Shown: positions 25,336 to 34,812, counted from the stretch's first letter. The stretch: 64,000 bases of DNA from an uncultured Clostridium sp. (GCA_947427205.1 CANEHB010000003.1:24737-88736), one strand, 5' to 3'. Notes: generated by a model from the sequence alone, not told the origin. Program-made: numbers and translations.

Positions 25336-27081
25336 ATGAAAAAGGTTATAATAGATATACTAAAGAAGTATAAATTAAGAATACTATTACAAATTACATT
25401 TATAGGAATTAATATATATTTGTTAACATATCCACCAAAAATTATTGGTCAAATTGTAGATATGTTATATGATTTACAAATTAATAAACAAAAAATTTTA
25501 AATAGTACATATTACTTAATTGGAATATGTATTATTTTGTTGATTGTAAGAGTTATTTGGAAATATTTTGAAACAAATATTTCGAGAGGTTTTGAAAGAG
25601 ATTTAAAAATAAATTTATTTAAAAGATTCTTAAAATTAAAACAAAAAGATATACAAAATATTAAAAATGGCGAAATTATGTCATATTTTGTAAAAGATGT
25701 AAATGAGATAAGATCAACAGTATATAGGATACTTTCTCATGGAGCAAGAATTGTTTTTACATTTATTATTGCAGCATTTCAAATGGCTAAAAATGTAAAT
25801 TTACATCTAACAGTTGCTGTTATGATACCTATTATTATAGGTGCATATTTAGTTACAGTAATAAAAAAATATGTAGAAAAAAGTTTTAAAAAGTCACAAG
25901 AGATGTTTACACAAATGTCTGAATATATACAAGAAAGTACAGATAGTATAAGAACAACAAAAGCATATTCTTGTGAAAGAGATCAATTAAAAGAATTCAT
26001 TAGAAAAAACAAAAGAGTTTATCAAAGTGATAATACAGTTGATGTTTTTTCTAGTTTATTAACATTATCTTTAAATATATGTTTTGGAAGTTGTTATGCA
26101 ATATCTTTACTATTTGGTTCAAAATTAGTAATAGATGGAAAAATGACAATTGGAGATTTAGTTACTTTTAATGGATATATAGTTCTTTTTGTTGGTCCAA
26201 TCACTTGGCTTCCACAATTAATATCAAGATTTAAAAGGGCACAAATTTCTTATAGAAGATTAGAAAAAATTTATGATTTAGATACAGAAAAAATTAATGA
26301 AAAAAACATTCAAGTATCAGAAAAATTGGAAGGTAATATTTTAATTAAAGACTTAAATTTTAGCTACCCAGGAATATTAGACAGAGCTTTAGAAGATATA
26401 AATATAGACATTAAAAAGGGTGAAACAATAGGAATAATAGGAACAATAGGAAGTGGTAAAACCACTTTAATGAACTTGCTTATAAGATTATATACTGTTC
26501 CAAATGGAAAAATATTTATAGATGGAAAAGATATAAATGATATACCACTTGAGGTATTAAGAAATAATATTTGTTATATAACACAAGATAACTTTTTATT
26601 TTCTACAAGCCTAAAAGATAATGTAAGTTTATTTAAAGAAGATTATAAAGAAGATGAAATAAATGAAAGTACAAAAAAAGCAGTTGTATATGAAGATATA
26701 GCAAGAATGCCAGAAGGAATTAACACAGTAATAGGAGAACGTGGAGGAGACTTATCAGGTGGACAAAAACAAAGACTTGCAATTTCAAGAGCATTTTTGA
26801 AAGATAGTAGAATACTAATTTTTGATGATACTTTTTCAGCTTTAGATAATAGAACCTCAGAAACATTAATAAAAAATATAAAAGATTTGTCAGAAGATAA
26901 AACTTGTATAATTATTTCCAATAAAGTATCAGATGTTAAATATAGTGATAAAATCATAGTTTTAGATGGTGGAAACATTGCCCAAAGAGGAAAACACGAA
27001 GATTTAATTATAACAAAAGGTATTTACAATGAATTTTATAAACAACAATCTACAAAAGCAGAACCTAGTTTTTTAGCATAA
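25336..27081 (+). CDS. Heterodimeric ABC exporter, half with degenerate Walker B
   Basis: 581 residues: a six-helix exporter domain (about 10-310) and an ATPase domain. Walker A is GTIGSGKTT, the signature is the canonical LSGGQKQR, but Walker B is ILIFDDTFSALD, with Asp where the catalytic Glu belongs. The partner encoded next has the Glu but a deviant signature, so the pair would have one degenerate and one active ATP site, as in TM287/288- or BmrCD-type exporters. No peptidase domain is present. A paralogous pair lies at 41628-45271. Substrate unknown. Confidence 0.9.
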   Translation: MKKVIIDILKKYKLRILLQITFIGINIYLLTYPPKIIGQIVDMLYDLQINKQKILNSTYYLIGICIILLIVRVIWKYFETNISRGFERDLKINLFKRFLKLKQKDIQNIKNGEIMSYFVKDVNEIRSTVYRILSHGARIVFTFIIAAFQMAKNVNLHLTVAVMIPIIIGAYLVTVIKKYVEKSFKKSQEMFTQMSEYIQESTDSIRTTKAYSCERDQLKEFIRKNKRVYQSDNTVDVFSSLLTLSLNICFGSCYAISLLFGSKLVIDGKMTIGDLVTFNGYIVLFVGPITWLPQLISRFKRAQISYRRLEKIYDLDTEKINEKNIQVSEKLEGNILIKDLNFSYPGILDRALEDINIDIKKGETIGIIGTIGSGKTTLMNLLIRLYTVPNGKIFIDGKDINDIPLEVLRNNICYITQDNFLFSTSLKDNVSLFKEDYKEDEINESTKKAVVYEDIARMPEGINTVIGERGGDLSGGQKQRLAISRAFLKDSRILIFDDTFSALDNRTSETLIKNIKDLSEDKTCIIISNKVSDVKYSDKIIVLDGGNIAQRGKHEDLIITKGIYNEFYKQQSTKAEPSFLA

Positions 27082-27103
27082 ACAGGTTTGAAAGGAAAAA
27101 TTA

Positions 27104-28855
27104 ATGAAAGATAAAACATTAAATAGAATTTATAAAATGTTAAAACCCCAAGGAAAAGCTATTTTAATAATATCAGTTTTAGCTATTATTATTAATATTG
27201 GAGAGGTTATAAAACCTTATTTGATAAAAATAGCAATTGATGATTATTTATCAAATGGATTGTGGCGAAAAGGTGTAATGTCAATAGGAATACTTGGAGG
27301 TGCTTATATTGCTATTGTTTTAGTAGGAAATATTTTAGATTTTATAGTTAGTACTACTACAAATATGATTGGTGAAAATATAATATATAATTTAAGAAAT
27401 AAATTATATAAATATGTACAATATGCAAATATACCATTTCATGATAGAACGCCATCAGGAACTTTATTTGTAAGAATTACAAGTGATGTAGAAGATATTA
27501 CTAACTTTTTTAAAGATGTTATTACCTCTTTTATAAAAGATATTTTTATGATTATTGCATTAGCAGTTATGATGTTATCTCTTGATTATAAATTAGCACT
27601 AATTTGCTTTGTAATAGTTCCTCTTGTTATATTAACATCAGTTATAATAAATAAATTTGCAAGAAGCATACAAGAATATTCTAAAAAAGCAAAAACAAAA
27701 TTAAATATATTTTTAGCAGAATCAATATACGGTGTTAAAATAATAAAAATATTTAATAGACAATATGAAAAAGAAAAAGAATGTGCAAAATTATGCAATG
27801 ATTTCTATAAATCAAGAATACCAACATCTTATACAGAAGGTTTATTAGTTGCATTTATGCTGATATTTGAAAATTTAGGAGTATCAATAATAGTTTGGTG
27901 CGTTACTCAAAACTTGTTTAATATTAATTTAGATATAGGTGTTATTTATATATTTATTACATATTTAAAACAAATATTTGAGCCAATTCAAAGAATAGTT
28001 GAAAATTTAGAAACAATACAAGAAGCAATTGTTTCTATAAATAAGATATATGATATTTTAGATCATAAAGAATATTTAGAAGATTTTGAAAAAGGTTATG
28101 AATTAGAAAATATAAAAGGAAAAATAGAGTTTAAGAATGTATGGTTTGCATATGAAAAAGAAAATTGGGTTTTGAAAGATGTAAGCTTTACAATAGAACC
28201 AGGTCAAAGTATTGCATTAGTTGGAAGAACAGGCTCAGGTAAAACTACAATAATAAATTTAATAAATCGATTTTATGAGATACAAAAGGGAGAAATATTA
28301 TTAGATGGTATAAATATTAAAGACATAAATTTACATTTTCTTAGAAAGAAAATAGGAATAATTCTTCAAGACCCATTTATATTTGCAAAAACAATTAAAG
28401 AAAATATAGAATTAAACGAAAATTTATCAGATAACTCTATTTGGGAAACAATTAGATTATCATCTGCAGAAGATTTTATAAACTCATTACCAAATGGAAT
28501 AGATGAAATTGCATATGAAAGAGGTAGCTCTTTTTCAGCAGGTCAAAAACAGTTACTAGCTTTTGCAAGAATATTTGCACATGATCCTTCTATATTTATT
28601 TTAGATGAAGCAACAGCAAATATAGATACCAAGACTGAAGAGTTAATTCAGGCATCTATAGATAAAATTTCCAAAGAAAAAACATCTATTTTTATAGCCC
28701 ATAGATTATCAACTATTATTAATGTAGATAAAATTATAGTATTAAGCAATGGAGAAATTATAGAGCAGGGAAGTCATAGTGAACTTATGAAAAATGAGGA
28801 TGGATATTATAGTAAATTATATAATGCTTATTATACAAATTTAATATCAGAATAA
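27104..28855 (+). CDS. Heterodimeric ABC exporter, catalytic half
   Basis: 583 residues, membrane domain first and ATPase domain from about 340. Walker A is GRTGSGKTT, Walker B is FILDEATANID with an intact Glu, but the signature reads FSAGQKQ instead of LSGGQ. The YGVKIIKIFNRQ coupling helix is typical of MsbA-type exporters. It starts 22 bp after its partner and the two should be made together. The closest relative in the window is the gene at 41628-43370, which shares long identical stretches such as KNVWFAYEKENW. Confidence 0.9.
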   Translation: MKDKTLNRIYKMLKPQGKAILIISVLAIIINIGEVIKPYLIKIAIDDYLSNGLWRKGVMSIGILGGAYIAIVLVGNILDFIVSTTTNMIGENIIYNLRNKLYKYVQYANIPFHDRTPSGTLFVRITSDVEDITNFFKDVITSFIKDIFMIIALAVMMLSLDYKLALICFVIVPLVILTSVIINKFARSIQEYSKKAKTKLNIFLAESIYGVKIIKIFNRQYEKEKECAKLCNDFYKSRIPTSYTEGLLVAFMLIFENLGVSIIVWCVTQNLFNINLDIGVIYIFITYLKQIFEPIQRIVENLETIQEAIVSINKIYDILDHKEYLEDFEKGYELENIKGKIEFKNVWFAYEKENWVLKDVSFTIEPGQSIALVGRTGSGKTTIINLINRFYEIQKGEILLDGINIKDINLHFLRKKIGIILQDPFIFAKTIKENIELNENLSDNSIWETIRLSSAEDFINSLPNGIDEIAYERGSSFSAGQKQLLAFARIFAHDPSIFILDEATANIDTKTEELIQASIDKISKEKTSIFIAHRLSTIINVDKIIVLSNGEIIEQGSHSELMKNEDGYYSKLYNAYYTNLISE

Positions 28856-28942
28856 AATATTTTAACCATATAAAAATTTATATAATACATATGATTTACC
28901 ATTGTATAATAAAAAAAGAGAATTAGCAGGATTAATAACAAT

Positions 28943-28986
28943 AATAAACAAAAAAGAGACGATTTAAATTTGAAAATCGTCTCTTT
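28943..28986 (-). terminator. Terminator of spoVFB
   Basis: AAAGAGACGATTT (28953-28965) pairs with AAATCGTCTCTTT (28974-28986). Read on the - strand, it is followed by a T-rich TTTTTGTTTATTG tract. It probably also stops + strand transcripts of the ABC operon. Confidence 0.85.
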
Positions 28987-28996
28987 AAAGTTATAT

Positions 28997-29578
28997 TCAT
29001 AATAATATTGGTTGAATTTGCTCTTTATCTAAAGCATATTCTAAAGTTTTTTTGATATATGTTGGATCAAAGACAACAGAATTAGGTTTACTTATTGGAT
29101 TATCTTGTTTAAATGGAACAAAATAATAATTTTTTCTATTAAGTAATTTACCAATATTTTCAGCGGCACCTGATAAAGCATTATTAGTTGAAATAGCTAT
29201 TACAACAGGTCTATCATTTCTAAGATGTGATTTTACTGCCATAGCAACAGGTGTATCTATTATATCATTTGCAAGTTTTGCAATGGTATTTCCAGAGCAG
29301 GGAGCAACTATTAGTATATCAAACATTTTTTTAGGTCCAATTGGTTCTGCATCTGGTATAGTATGAATTATTTTATTGTTAGTAATTTCTTCAATTTGCT
29401 TTATAAAATTTTCTGCTTTTCCAAATTTAGTATCTAAATTATAACTATTAAAACTCATAATAGGTGTAATTTCTAATCCTTGAATTTTTTTTAAGTTTTC
29501 AATTTGTTCAATAGTTTTTTTAAAAGTACAAAAAGAGCCAGTAAATGCAAATCCAATTTTCTTTCCTTCTAAGTTCAA
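28997..29578 (-). CDS. spoVFB: Dipicolinate synthase subunit B
   Basis: 193 residues, flavoprotein-fold subunit that helps convert dihydroxytetrahydrodipicolinate into dipicolinic acid for the spore core. Marks are GKKIGFAFTGSFCTF at the start, DILIVAPCSGNTIAKLANDIIDTPVAMAVKSHLR in the middle and RPVVIAISTNNALS. The start is TTG with AAAGGAGG 11 nt upstream. The usual partner spoVFA is not adjacent. It runs against the surrounding genes. Together with yabP and yabQ it shows a spore-forming lineage. Confidence 0.92.
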   Translation of the reverse strand: MNLEGKKIGFAFTGSFCTFKKTIEQIENLKKIQGLEITPIMSFNSYNLDTKFGKAENFIKQIEEITNNKIIHTIPDAEPIGPKKMFDILIVAPCSGNTIAKLANDIIDTPVAMAVKSHLRNDRPVVIAISTNNALSGAAENIGKLLNRKNYYFVPFKQDNPISKPNSVVFDPTYIKKTLEYALDKEQIQPILL

Positions 29579-29803
29579 AGCAATAATAACCTCCTTTCTA
29601 AAAAGAACAAAAAACTTATATTAGATACCTAAAGCAAAATTGAGTTTTTAGATATTTATTTTATACTGTCATTTTTACTTTTTTATATAATATAAGTAAA
29701 TATTCATAATAATATATTTTATGAAATTATGTAGACTGAGGTTATATTTTATAAATATATTTTAAAATAATTTTTATAGATATCAGTGTAAATCATAGAA
29801 TTG
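29579..29803. other. AT-rich spacer between spoVFB and the 29912 unit
   Basis: Apart from the spoVFB ribosome binding site (29590-29597) and the downstream promoter, I see no gene or convincing structure here. A spoVFB promoter, expected to be of a mother-cell sigma type, was not identified. Confidence 0.4.
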
Positions 29804-29832
29804 TTGACTTGCATTATGTAAAGTGCTATAAT
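29804..29832 (+). promoter_or_regulatory. Promoter of the 29912 gene
   Basis: TTGACT (29804-29809), 17-bp spacer, TATAAT (29827-29832), about 80 nt before the start codon. Confidence 0.8.
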
Positions 29833-29911
29833 ATAGGCATTGCTTAGAACTTTTAGCAATTAGTTACAACTAAATAGTAAACTTTTAAAAAAGAAAGGTG
29901 AGTGAAAGACT

Positions 29912-30526
29912 ATGGGGAAGAACAGGATAATAATTAAAGACAGCGTTTTATCTCACGGAGTCAATGTTCGGTTAGAACTTCCTGTACCGGATGTATACTC
30001 TGATGAAAATGCTGCTTCTGCCATGGGAAAGTGTCCAAGTGAGAAGAATGAGGGAATTGAAAAATTTGTCGAAGAAATATGGGCGCCTCAGTATTTTAGA
30101 CATGCAAGACAGATTTTAAAAAACTTTGAGGCAAGTAGATTTCCGATTAAGTTTGTGAAAGACCAGAAATGGCTTCTTACGCAGTTATGGACGATGGAAG
30201 AAAAGTTGAGAGGTGGATATAACCCAGTGGAAGATAGGATAGTAGAAGATATTGATACAACTCTTATGGAACTGGGAGATAATGTTTTTGGATTTGCTGT
30301 TGGGTGCAAGATTTTTGAAGTAAAAAGTCCTGATGTAGTTAAAAGAACGATTCTGGATGCCCACTCAATCATACCAGCAGATGAAGACACTCTTAAGTAT
30401 CTTATGGCATGTTCTGCTGGAAACATTGTCAAGAAATTGGAAGAACACGATTTGTCAGACATCATTTCAGAATTGGCTGCAGAAAGGTTTGAACAGTTGA
30501 TGTTACAGCTGGCGTGGAGCGTGTAA
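29912..30526 (+). CDS. Unrecognised protein, foreign-looking
   Basis: 204 residues, not recognised. The start MGKNRIIIKDSVLSHGVNVRLELPVPDVYSDE suggests a short beta region. The rest is mixed alpha with IWAPQYFRHARQILKNFE and the C-terminal HDLSDIISELAAERFEQLMLQLAWSV helix. There is no membrane segment or signal peptide. Base and codon use are clearly more GC-rich than the neighbours (CGG, CTG, CCG codons). It has its own strong promoter, a ribosome binding site (AAAGGTGAG) and a terminator, like the other foreign units in this window. Confidence 0.75.
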   Translation: MGKNRIIIKDSVLSHGVNVRLELPVPDVYSDENAASAMGKCPSEKNEGIEKFVEEIWAPQYFRHARQILKNFEASRFPIKFVKDQKWLLTQLWTMEEKLRGGYNPVEDRIVEDIDTTLMELGDNVFGFAVGCKIFEVKSPDVVKRTILDAHSIIPADEDTLKYLMACSAGNIVKKLEEHDLSDIISELAAERFEQLMLQLAWSV

Positions 30527-30551
30527 TTCATCAGGAGTATGACGAAAAAGT

Positions 30552-30583
30552 CTTTTGATGTAGAAATGCATCAAAAGGCTTTT
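30552..30583 (+). terminator. Terminator of the 29912 unit
   Basis: CTTTTGATG (30552-30560) pairs with CATCAAAAG (30569-30577), followed by GCTTTT. Outer bases (GACG at 30541, CGTC at 30586) can extend the structure. Confidence 0.75.
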
Positions 30584-30681
30584 GCCGTCAAGAAAGGAGT
30601 GATATAATAGTCAAAATTTAATTAATCTAAAACTGAATATGGAACCCATAAACAAAGCACAAAAAGAGGAACGATTATATT

Positions 30682-31944
30682 ATGAAAGAGAATATAAGAG
30701 AAAATGGGAATGGCAGAAAAGCGAAAGCAGTGTATTATACAATTTCTGTAACTTGTATAATAATATTATTTTTTTTAGTAATACACATATCTAATATGCC
30801 ATGTTTTAAAGTAAGTGGAGATGAGATTGTAAGAGAGATTTCAAGCTGGGATCTTTTATTCGTAAAGTCTGCTCCTACAGATAGAAATGTTACATGGCAT
30901 CAGGAAACATTACCGAGTTTCATTCAAAAAGACATGGAGTATGCTGAGAAAAATGAATATGGTATAAAGTATATTTTTGAGGACAATATTCGTATAGAAC
31001 TTTATTACAATGATAAGTATGAAGAGTGGTGGTTATATATTAGAAATCCGAGAGAGTCTTATATAACAGGTGAATTTACTATTGCAGACTTTTCTATTTA
31101 TAAGAAAGATAGTAATATTGAGATATATGGATATGATGCTACTTACAGACGTTATTTTGGAAAAGTTTTAATTACAGATGATTCTGCAAAATTTACAACA
31201 TTAACTTATGATTCAAATCTTCCATTTGATATGAAAGACGAAAGTATTGGAAGTAATAGAATGGGTGAATATTCCTTTGTGATAGAAGAAAGAGAAAATA
31301 CATTTTCATTTTATAAAGATGGAAATTTTATTTCTTCTCAGGAATTTTTAGAAGGAAAGATTGCCAAGATAAACCAATATGATGGATTCGTGCTTACCAA
31401 GAAAAATCAGTTATATGTGATGTATGCTGAACTAAAAGATGGTATGCCGACAATAAAGTTTGAATATGCTGGACAGGCAGATGGATCCTTAGGCACAGGT
31501 TATAACAACTATTTATCATGTGCTGATGAAGATATGCATATGAGATTGCCAATCATAATTAGAGAAGGCAAGTATTATGTAGTTGTTCCTGAGGATTGGA
31601 AAACTATGGAATTGTTGGGATTTGGAAATGCTAAGCTGGATACTGAAGAAATTGATAATCCAAATTATTCAGTAAAGTTAGTAGAATTAGAAAGATCTTT
31701 TAAAGATGCTAACTTTACTTATACCACTAATGAAATATGGTATGTGACATTGAATTTTGAGCTTAATGGAATAGATTTCTTTATTAAGTATCAGTTTGGT
31801 GGATATGATGATTCAGTAGAACTGCCAGAAGAGATTGTAAATAAATATACAAGCAAAGAAGTATATTCTATTGATGAGTTATGGGAGCATATTGAGAGTT
31901 TAAGAATTGAATATTTTGATTATTATGATCACAAGGGGGGCTAA
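30682..31944 (+). CDS. Unrecognised membrane-anchored extracellular protein
   Basis: 420 residues, not recognised. A basic N-terminus is followed by one membrane segment (about 17-40). The remaining 380 residues would be outside the cell and are rich in aromatic and acidic residues with beta-propeller-like or WD-like strands (YSFVIEERENTFSFYKDGNF, YDGFVLTKKNQLYVMY), though no repeat family can be named. Moderately more GC-rich than native genes. A possible -10 TATAAT is at 30603-30608. The stop codon lies inside the following terminator. Confidence 0.7.
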   Translation: MKENIRENGNGRKAKAVYYTISVTCIIILFFLVIHISNMPCFKVSGDEIVREISSWDLLFVKSAPTDRNVTWHQETLPSFIQKDMEYAEKNEYGIKYIFEDNIRIELYYNDKYEEWWLYIRNPRESYITGEFTIADFSIYKKDSNIEIYGYDATYRRYFGKVLITDDSAKFTTLTYDSNLPFDMKDESIGSNRMGEYSFVIEERENTFSFYKDGNFISSQEFLEGKIAKINQYDGFVLTKKNQLYVMYAELKDGMPTIKFEYAGQADGSLGTGYNNYLSCADEDMHMRLPIIIREGKYYVVVPEDWKTMELLGFGNAKLDTEEIDNPNYSVKLVELERSFKDANFTYTTNEIWYVTLNFELNGIDFFIKYQFGGYDDSVELPEEIVNKYTSKEVYSIDELWEHIESLRIEYFDYYDHKGG

Positions 31945-31959
31945 CCCCTTTGTTTTTTT
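31933..31959 (+). terminator. Terminator overlapping the stop codon of the 30682 gene
   Basis: AAGGGG (31933-31938) pairs with CCCCTT (31945-31950) around GGCTAA, whose TAA is the stop codon. T-rich TGTTTTTTT follows. Confidence 0.85.
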
Positions 31960-31996
31960 ATATTATAGGAAATTGCTCCACAATTCCTATAATATA
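31959..31996. repeat. 13-bp hairpin
   Basis: TATATTATAGGAA (31959-31971) and its exact complement (31984-31996) around a 12-nt loop, directly after the terminator. Confidence 0.65.
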
Positions 31997-32032
31997 AAGC
32001 CATTGGTAATTATGTCATAATTTTGGCACAAT

Positions 32033-32099
32033 GAACAAAGACGTGGGCAATTTAGTGAAACTTTGTCTTTTTCAAATTAAATATTGCCCACTTTTGTTC
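32033..32099. repeat. Long inverted repeat with an alternative inner pairing
   Basis: GAACAAA plus GTGGGCAAT (32033-32051, with a GAC bulge) pair with ATTGCCCAC plus TTTGTTC (32083-32099). An alternative stem AAAGAC (32037-32042) with GTCTTT (32065-32070) excludes the outer stem. It lies upstream of, not within, the thioesterase transcript, so it may be the end of the foreign region or a small RNA. Confidence 0.55.
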
Positions 32100-32108
32100 T
32101 TATAGATA

Positions 32109-32137
32109 TTGTTCGTTTTTCTTATTTATGATATAAT
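32109..32137 (+). promoter_or_regulatory. Promoter of the thioesterase-PAP2-ogt cluster
   Basis: TTGTTC (32109-32114), 17-bp spacer, TATAAT (32132-32137), 40 nt before the ATG at 32177. Confidence 0.65.
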
Positions 32138-32176
32138 TTTTGTGTTTCTTAAATTTTTGATTAAAGAGGTATATAT

Positions 32177-32890
32177 ATGTTTGTTGAGAATAAATTTTAT
32201 GTTGGATTAAGAGATATAACACCTTTAAAACAGCTTAAAAATACAAGTTTATTATCTTATTTGGAAGATACTGCTTGTATGCATTCTGAAATTGCTGGAT
32301 ATGGTGTTACTAATATGGATACTATAAAAAGAACATGGATATTATTATCTTGGAAGATTGAAATAAAAAAAAGACCAAAATTTAATGATTCTTTAAAAGT
32401 AATAACATGGTCAAGATTAATAGAAAAGTTCTATGCTTTTCGTGATTTTAAAATTTTTAATCAACATAATGAACTTATAGCAATTGCAACTTCAAAATGG
32501 GTATTTGTAGATATAGAAAAAGATAGATTGATTAAAATATCAGATGAAATTTCTAATAAGTATGAACCAGAAAATGAGGCTGTATTTGAAGAAAAAGATT
32601 TGCCAAAATTTAATGAACCAGAAACATTTATAAATAAGATAGATTATAAAATAACTAAAAATATGATTGACATTAACAATCATTTGCATAATGTGTATTT
32701 TATGGATATTGCAAAGGAAGTTTTACCAACAAGTATAGGAGAGCCAAATAATTTTGAGATAATTTATAAAAAAGAAATAAAGCTTGGAGAGACAGTAAAA
32801 GCTATATATTCAAAGTTAGAAGATTATCATTATGTAACAATTAAAAATGAAGAGGAAAATATTGTACATTCTATAATAAGACTTAAATAA
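32177..32890 (+). CDS. Acyl-ACP thioesterase
   Basis: 237 residues with two hotdog halves, as in PF01643 (FatA-like) thioesterases, which release fatty acids from acyl carrier protein. The first half has the TWILLSWKIEI and VITWSR strands. The second has DINNHLHNVYFMD, corresponding to the catalytic DxNxHxNN region, where the first part reads DINNHLHN. It starts behind AAAGAGG. First gene of a likely five-gene run with PAP2, MGMT and a P-loop kinase. Confidence 0.88.
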   Translation: MFVENKFYVGLRDITPLKQLKNTSLLSYLEDTACMHSEIAGYGVTNMDTIKRTWILLSWKIEIKKRPKFNDSLKVITWSRLIEKFYAFRDFKIFNQHNELIAIATSKWVFVDIEKDRLIKISDEISNKYEPENEAVFEEKDLPKFNEPETFINKIDYKITKNMIDINNHLHNVYFMDIAKEVLPTSIGEPNNFEIIYKKEIKLGETVKAIYSKLEDYHYVTIKNEEENIVHSIIRLK

Positions 32891-32941
32891 TAAATTTATA
32901 GTTTGTATAATAATAATAATAATAAAATAAGGAAAAATTTT

Positions 32942-33610
32942 ATGGATATAGAGAAAACAAAAAAGTTTTTTAAGAAAAATTTAAAATGGATAATAGTATT
33001 TATTTGCTTAGTTTTATTTTTAGATATTACTAGACATGTTTTTAGAAAAGAAATAATGAAAAGAGATATTATTGGGTATCAATTTATATCAACTTATTTT
33101 ATTTCAGATTTTGCTACACCAATAGCTAAATGTATTACACAACTAGGAGGTGTAATTGCTTTAATATCATTTGCTACTATACTATTTATTACTATAAAAA
33201 ATTTAAGAATAGGAATCTGTATATATCTAAATTTATTTTTTGTTGGAGCTTTAAATCAAACATTAAAATATATTATACAAAGGCCAAGACCAAATGAACT
33301 TAGATTAATTTATGAATCAGGTTATAGTTTTCCTTCAGGACATTCTATGGCAAGTACAGCATTTTATGGATTTTTAATTTATTTAATATATAAAAAGGTA
33401 CAAAATAAAAGTTTAAAAATTACTTTAATAATATTACTTGCTTTATTGATTGTAGCAATAGGGCTAAGTAGAATATATTTAGGCGTACATTATACAAGTG
33501 ATGTTTTAGGAGGATTTTTGCTTTCTATATCTTATTTAACTATTTTTACTAATATAATAGATGATTTTATAGGAACAAGTAATTTAAAAGAAAATAATAA
33601 TAAAGAATAA
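32942..33610 (+). CDS. PAP2-family phosphatase
   Basis: 222 residues from ATG 32942, chosen for AAGGAA at 32929-32934; an upstream in-frame TTG at 32903 would add an Asn run from a TAA/AAT repeat. Six membrane segments. The three catalytic motifs are KYIIQRPRP, PSGHSMAS and SRIYLGVHYTSD (the His and Asp of SR-x5-H-x3-D). Such enzymes dephosphorylate undecaprenyl pyrophosphate or phosphatidate. Gap to ogt is 2 bp. Confidence 0.9.
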   Translation: MDIEKTKKFFKKNLKWIIVFICLVLFLDITRHVFRKEIMKRDIIGYQFISTYFISDFATPIAKCITQLGGVIALISFATILFITIKNLRIGICIYLNLFFVGALNQTLKYIIQRPRPNELRLIYESGYSFPSGHSMASTAFYGFLIYLIYKKVQNKSLKITLIILLALLIVAIGLSRIYLGVHYTSDVLGGFLLSISYLTIFTNIIDDFIGTSNLKENNNKE

Positions 33611-33612
33611 AT

Positions 33613-34080
33613 ATGAAATATATAAAATATTATGATACACCATTTAAAAGAGTAAAGATCATTGAAGAGGATAATAAAATAATACGATTATCTTTTGATG
33701 AAAAAGATAATTTTGGAGAATTTGAATTAAAAGATACTGAGTTATTAAATCAAACTACTAAACAATTAGACGAATATTTTGAAGGAAAAAGAAAAAAATT
33801 TGAATTATCTTTAAATCCAAGTGGAACAGAGTTTATGAAGAAAGTTTGGAAGGCACTTGAAGAAATACCATATGGAGAAACCAAAAGTTATAAACAAATT
33901 GCTGAAACAATAAAAAATCCAAAGGCTTCAAGAGCAGTTGGAATGGCAAATAATAAAAATCCGATTCCAATCATAATACCATGTCATAGAGTAATTGGAG
34001 CAAATGGAGAATTAGTTGGATATGCATTAGGATTAGAAATGAAAAAATTATTATTAGAGTTAGAAAAAGGAGATACTTAA
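33613..34080 (+). CDS. ogt: Methylated-DNA-protein cysteine methyltransferase
   Basis: 155 residues. It repairs O6-alkylguanine by transfer to its own Cys. The active site is IIIPCHRVIGANGELVGYA, with the DNA-binding helix YGETKSYKQIAETIKNPKASRAVG before it. It begins 2 bp after the PAP2 stop and its stop overlaps the start of the next gene (TAATG). Length fits Ogt without an Ada-type regulatory domain. Confidence 0.93.
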   Translation: MKYIKYYDTPFKRVKIIEEDNKIIRLSFDEKDNFGEFELKDTELLNQTTKQLDEYFEGKRKKFELSLNPSGTEFMKKVWKALEEIPYGETKSYKQIAETIKNPKASRAVGMANNKNPIPIIIPCHRVIGANGELVGYALGLEMKKLLLELEKGDT

Positions 34081-34790
34081 TGAAATTAATTGGAATTATG
34101 GGAAATGCTGGCTCAGGTAAAACAACTTTTACAGAACATTTAGACAAAAGAAAAAATGTTGGAGTTATACATGTTGATAATTTAGTAGGAAATATAAAAA
34201 GAAAATATTTTAAGTTATTTTTGCAGAAAAAAGAAAATAATACAACTCCAACAACTAAAGCAAATCCAAAATTAAAATCAAGATGGAAAAATCTTTTCTA
34301 TAAAAATAAATTTCTATTTAAAATTCTTATGAATTTAAGAAGTAAATTAGTAGAAAAAGAATTAAATAAACAAATTGAAGAATTTAAAAGAGATGGAAAG
34401 AAAGTTATAGCTATTGATGATTGGGCATTACCATATCATAAAAAAATATTTTCACGACTTGATAATGTTTATACAATAGAAAGAAATTATTTAACAAGAA
34501 GAGATGGACTTAAAAAAAGAGATGACTTAACCTTGAATGAATTAAAAATATATGATCTTCCATATGCTTTAAATTTTATAATACCACCTACTGGAAAAAA
34601 TACAAAAATAATAAAAAATAATGGAACTATTAAAGAGCTACAAGATAAAGCAGATACAGAATATGAAGAATTAGGAGAACTTACTTTTGACGAAAGATAT
34701 ACATATAGATCAAAGGTAGAAACTTTAGTTAATAGTTTAAGTAAAGTAGTATCACCACGAGTATCAGAAGAAACACGCATAGATAAGTAG
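34080..34790 (+). CDS. P-loop kinase, dephospho-CoA-kinase-like
   Basis: 236 residues. Walker A is GIMGNAGSGKTTF (about 5-17), followed by VIHVDNLVG, as in dephospho-CoA kinases (CoaE). The middle differs from standard CoaE: a Lys-rich insert (about 50-100) and AIDDWALPYHKK, then the late YTIERNYLTRRDGLKKRD lid-like region. Calling it coaE would be too strong; a related nucleoside or nucleotide kinase is possible. It overlaps ogt by one base. Confidence 0.7.
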   Translation: MKLIGIMGNAGSGKTTFTEHLDKRKNVGVIHVDNLVGNIKRKYFKLFLQKKENNTTPTTKANPKLKSRWKNLFYKNKFLFKILMNLRSKLVEKELNKQIEEFKRDGKKVIAIDDWALPYHKKIFSRLDNVYTIERNYLTRRDGLKKRDDLTLNELKIYDLPYALNFIIPPTGKNTKIIKNNGTIKELQDKADTEYEELGELTFDERYTYRSKVETLVNSLSKVVSPRVSEETRIDK

Positions 34791-34812
34791 CAAACATTTT
34801 TTCGTAAATATA

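Noticed and set aside
34080..34790. Firm naming of the P-loop kinase as coaE
   Set aside because: The P-loop fits, but the Lys-rich insert and the altered lid region do not match typical dephospho-CoA kinase closely enough.
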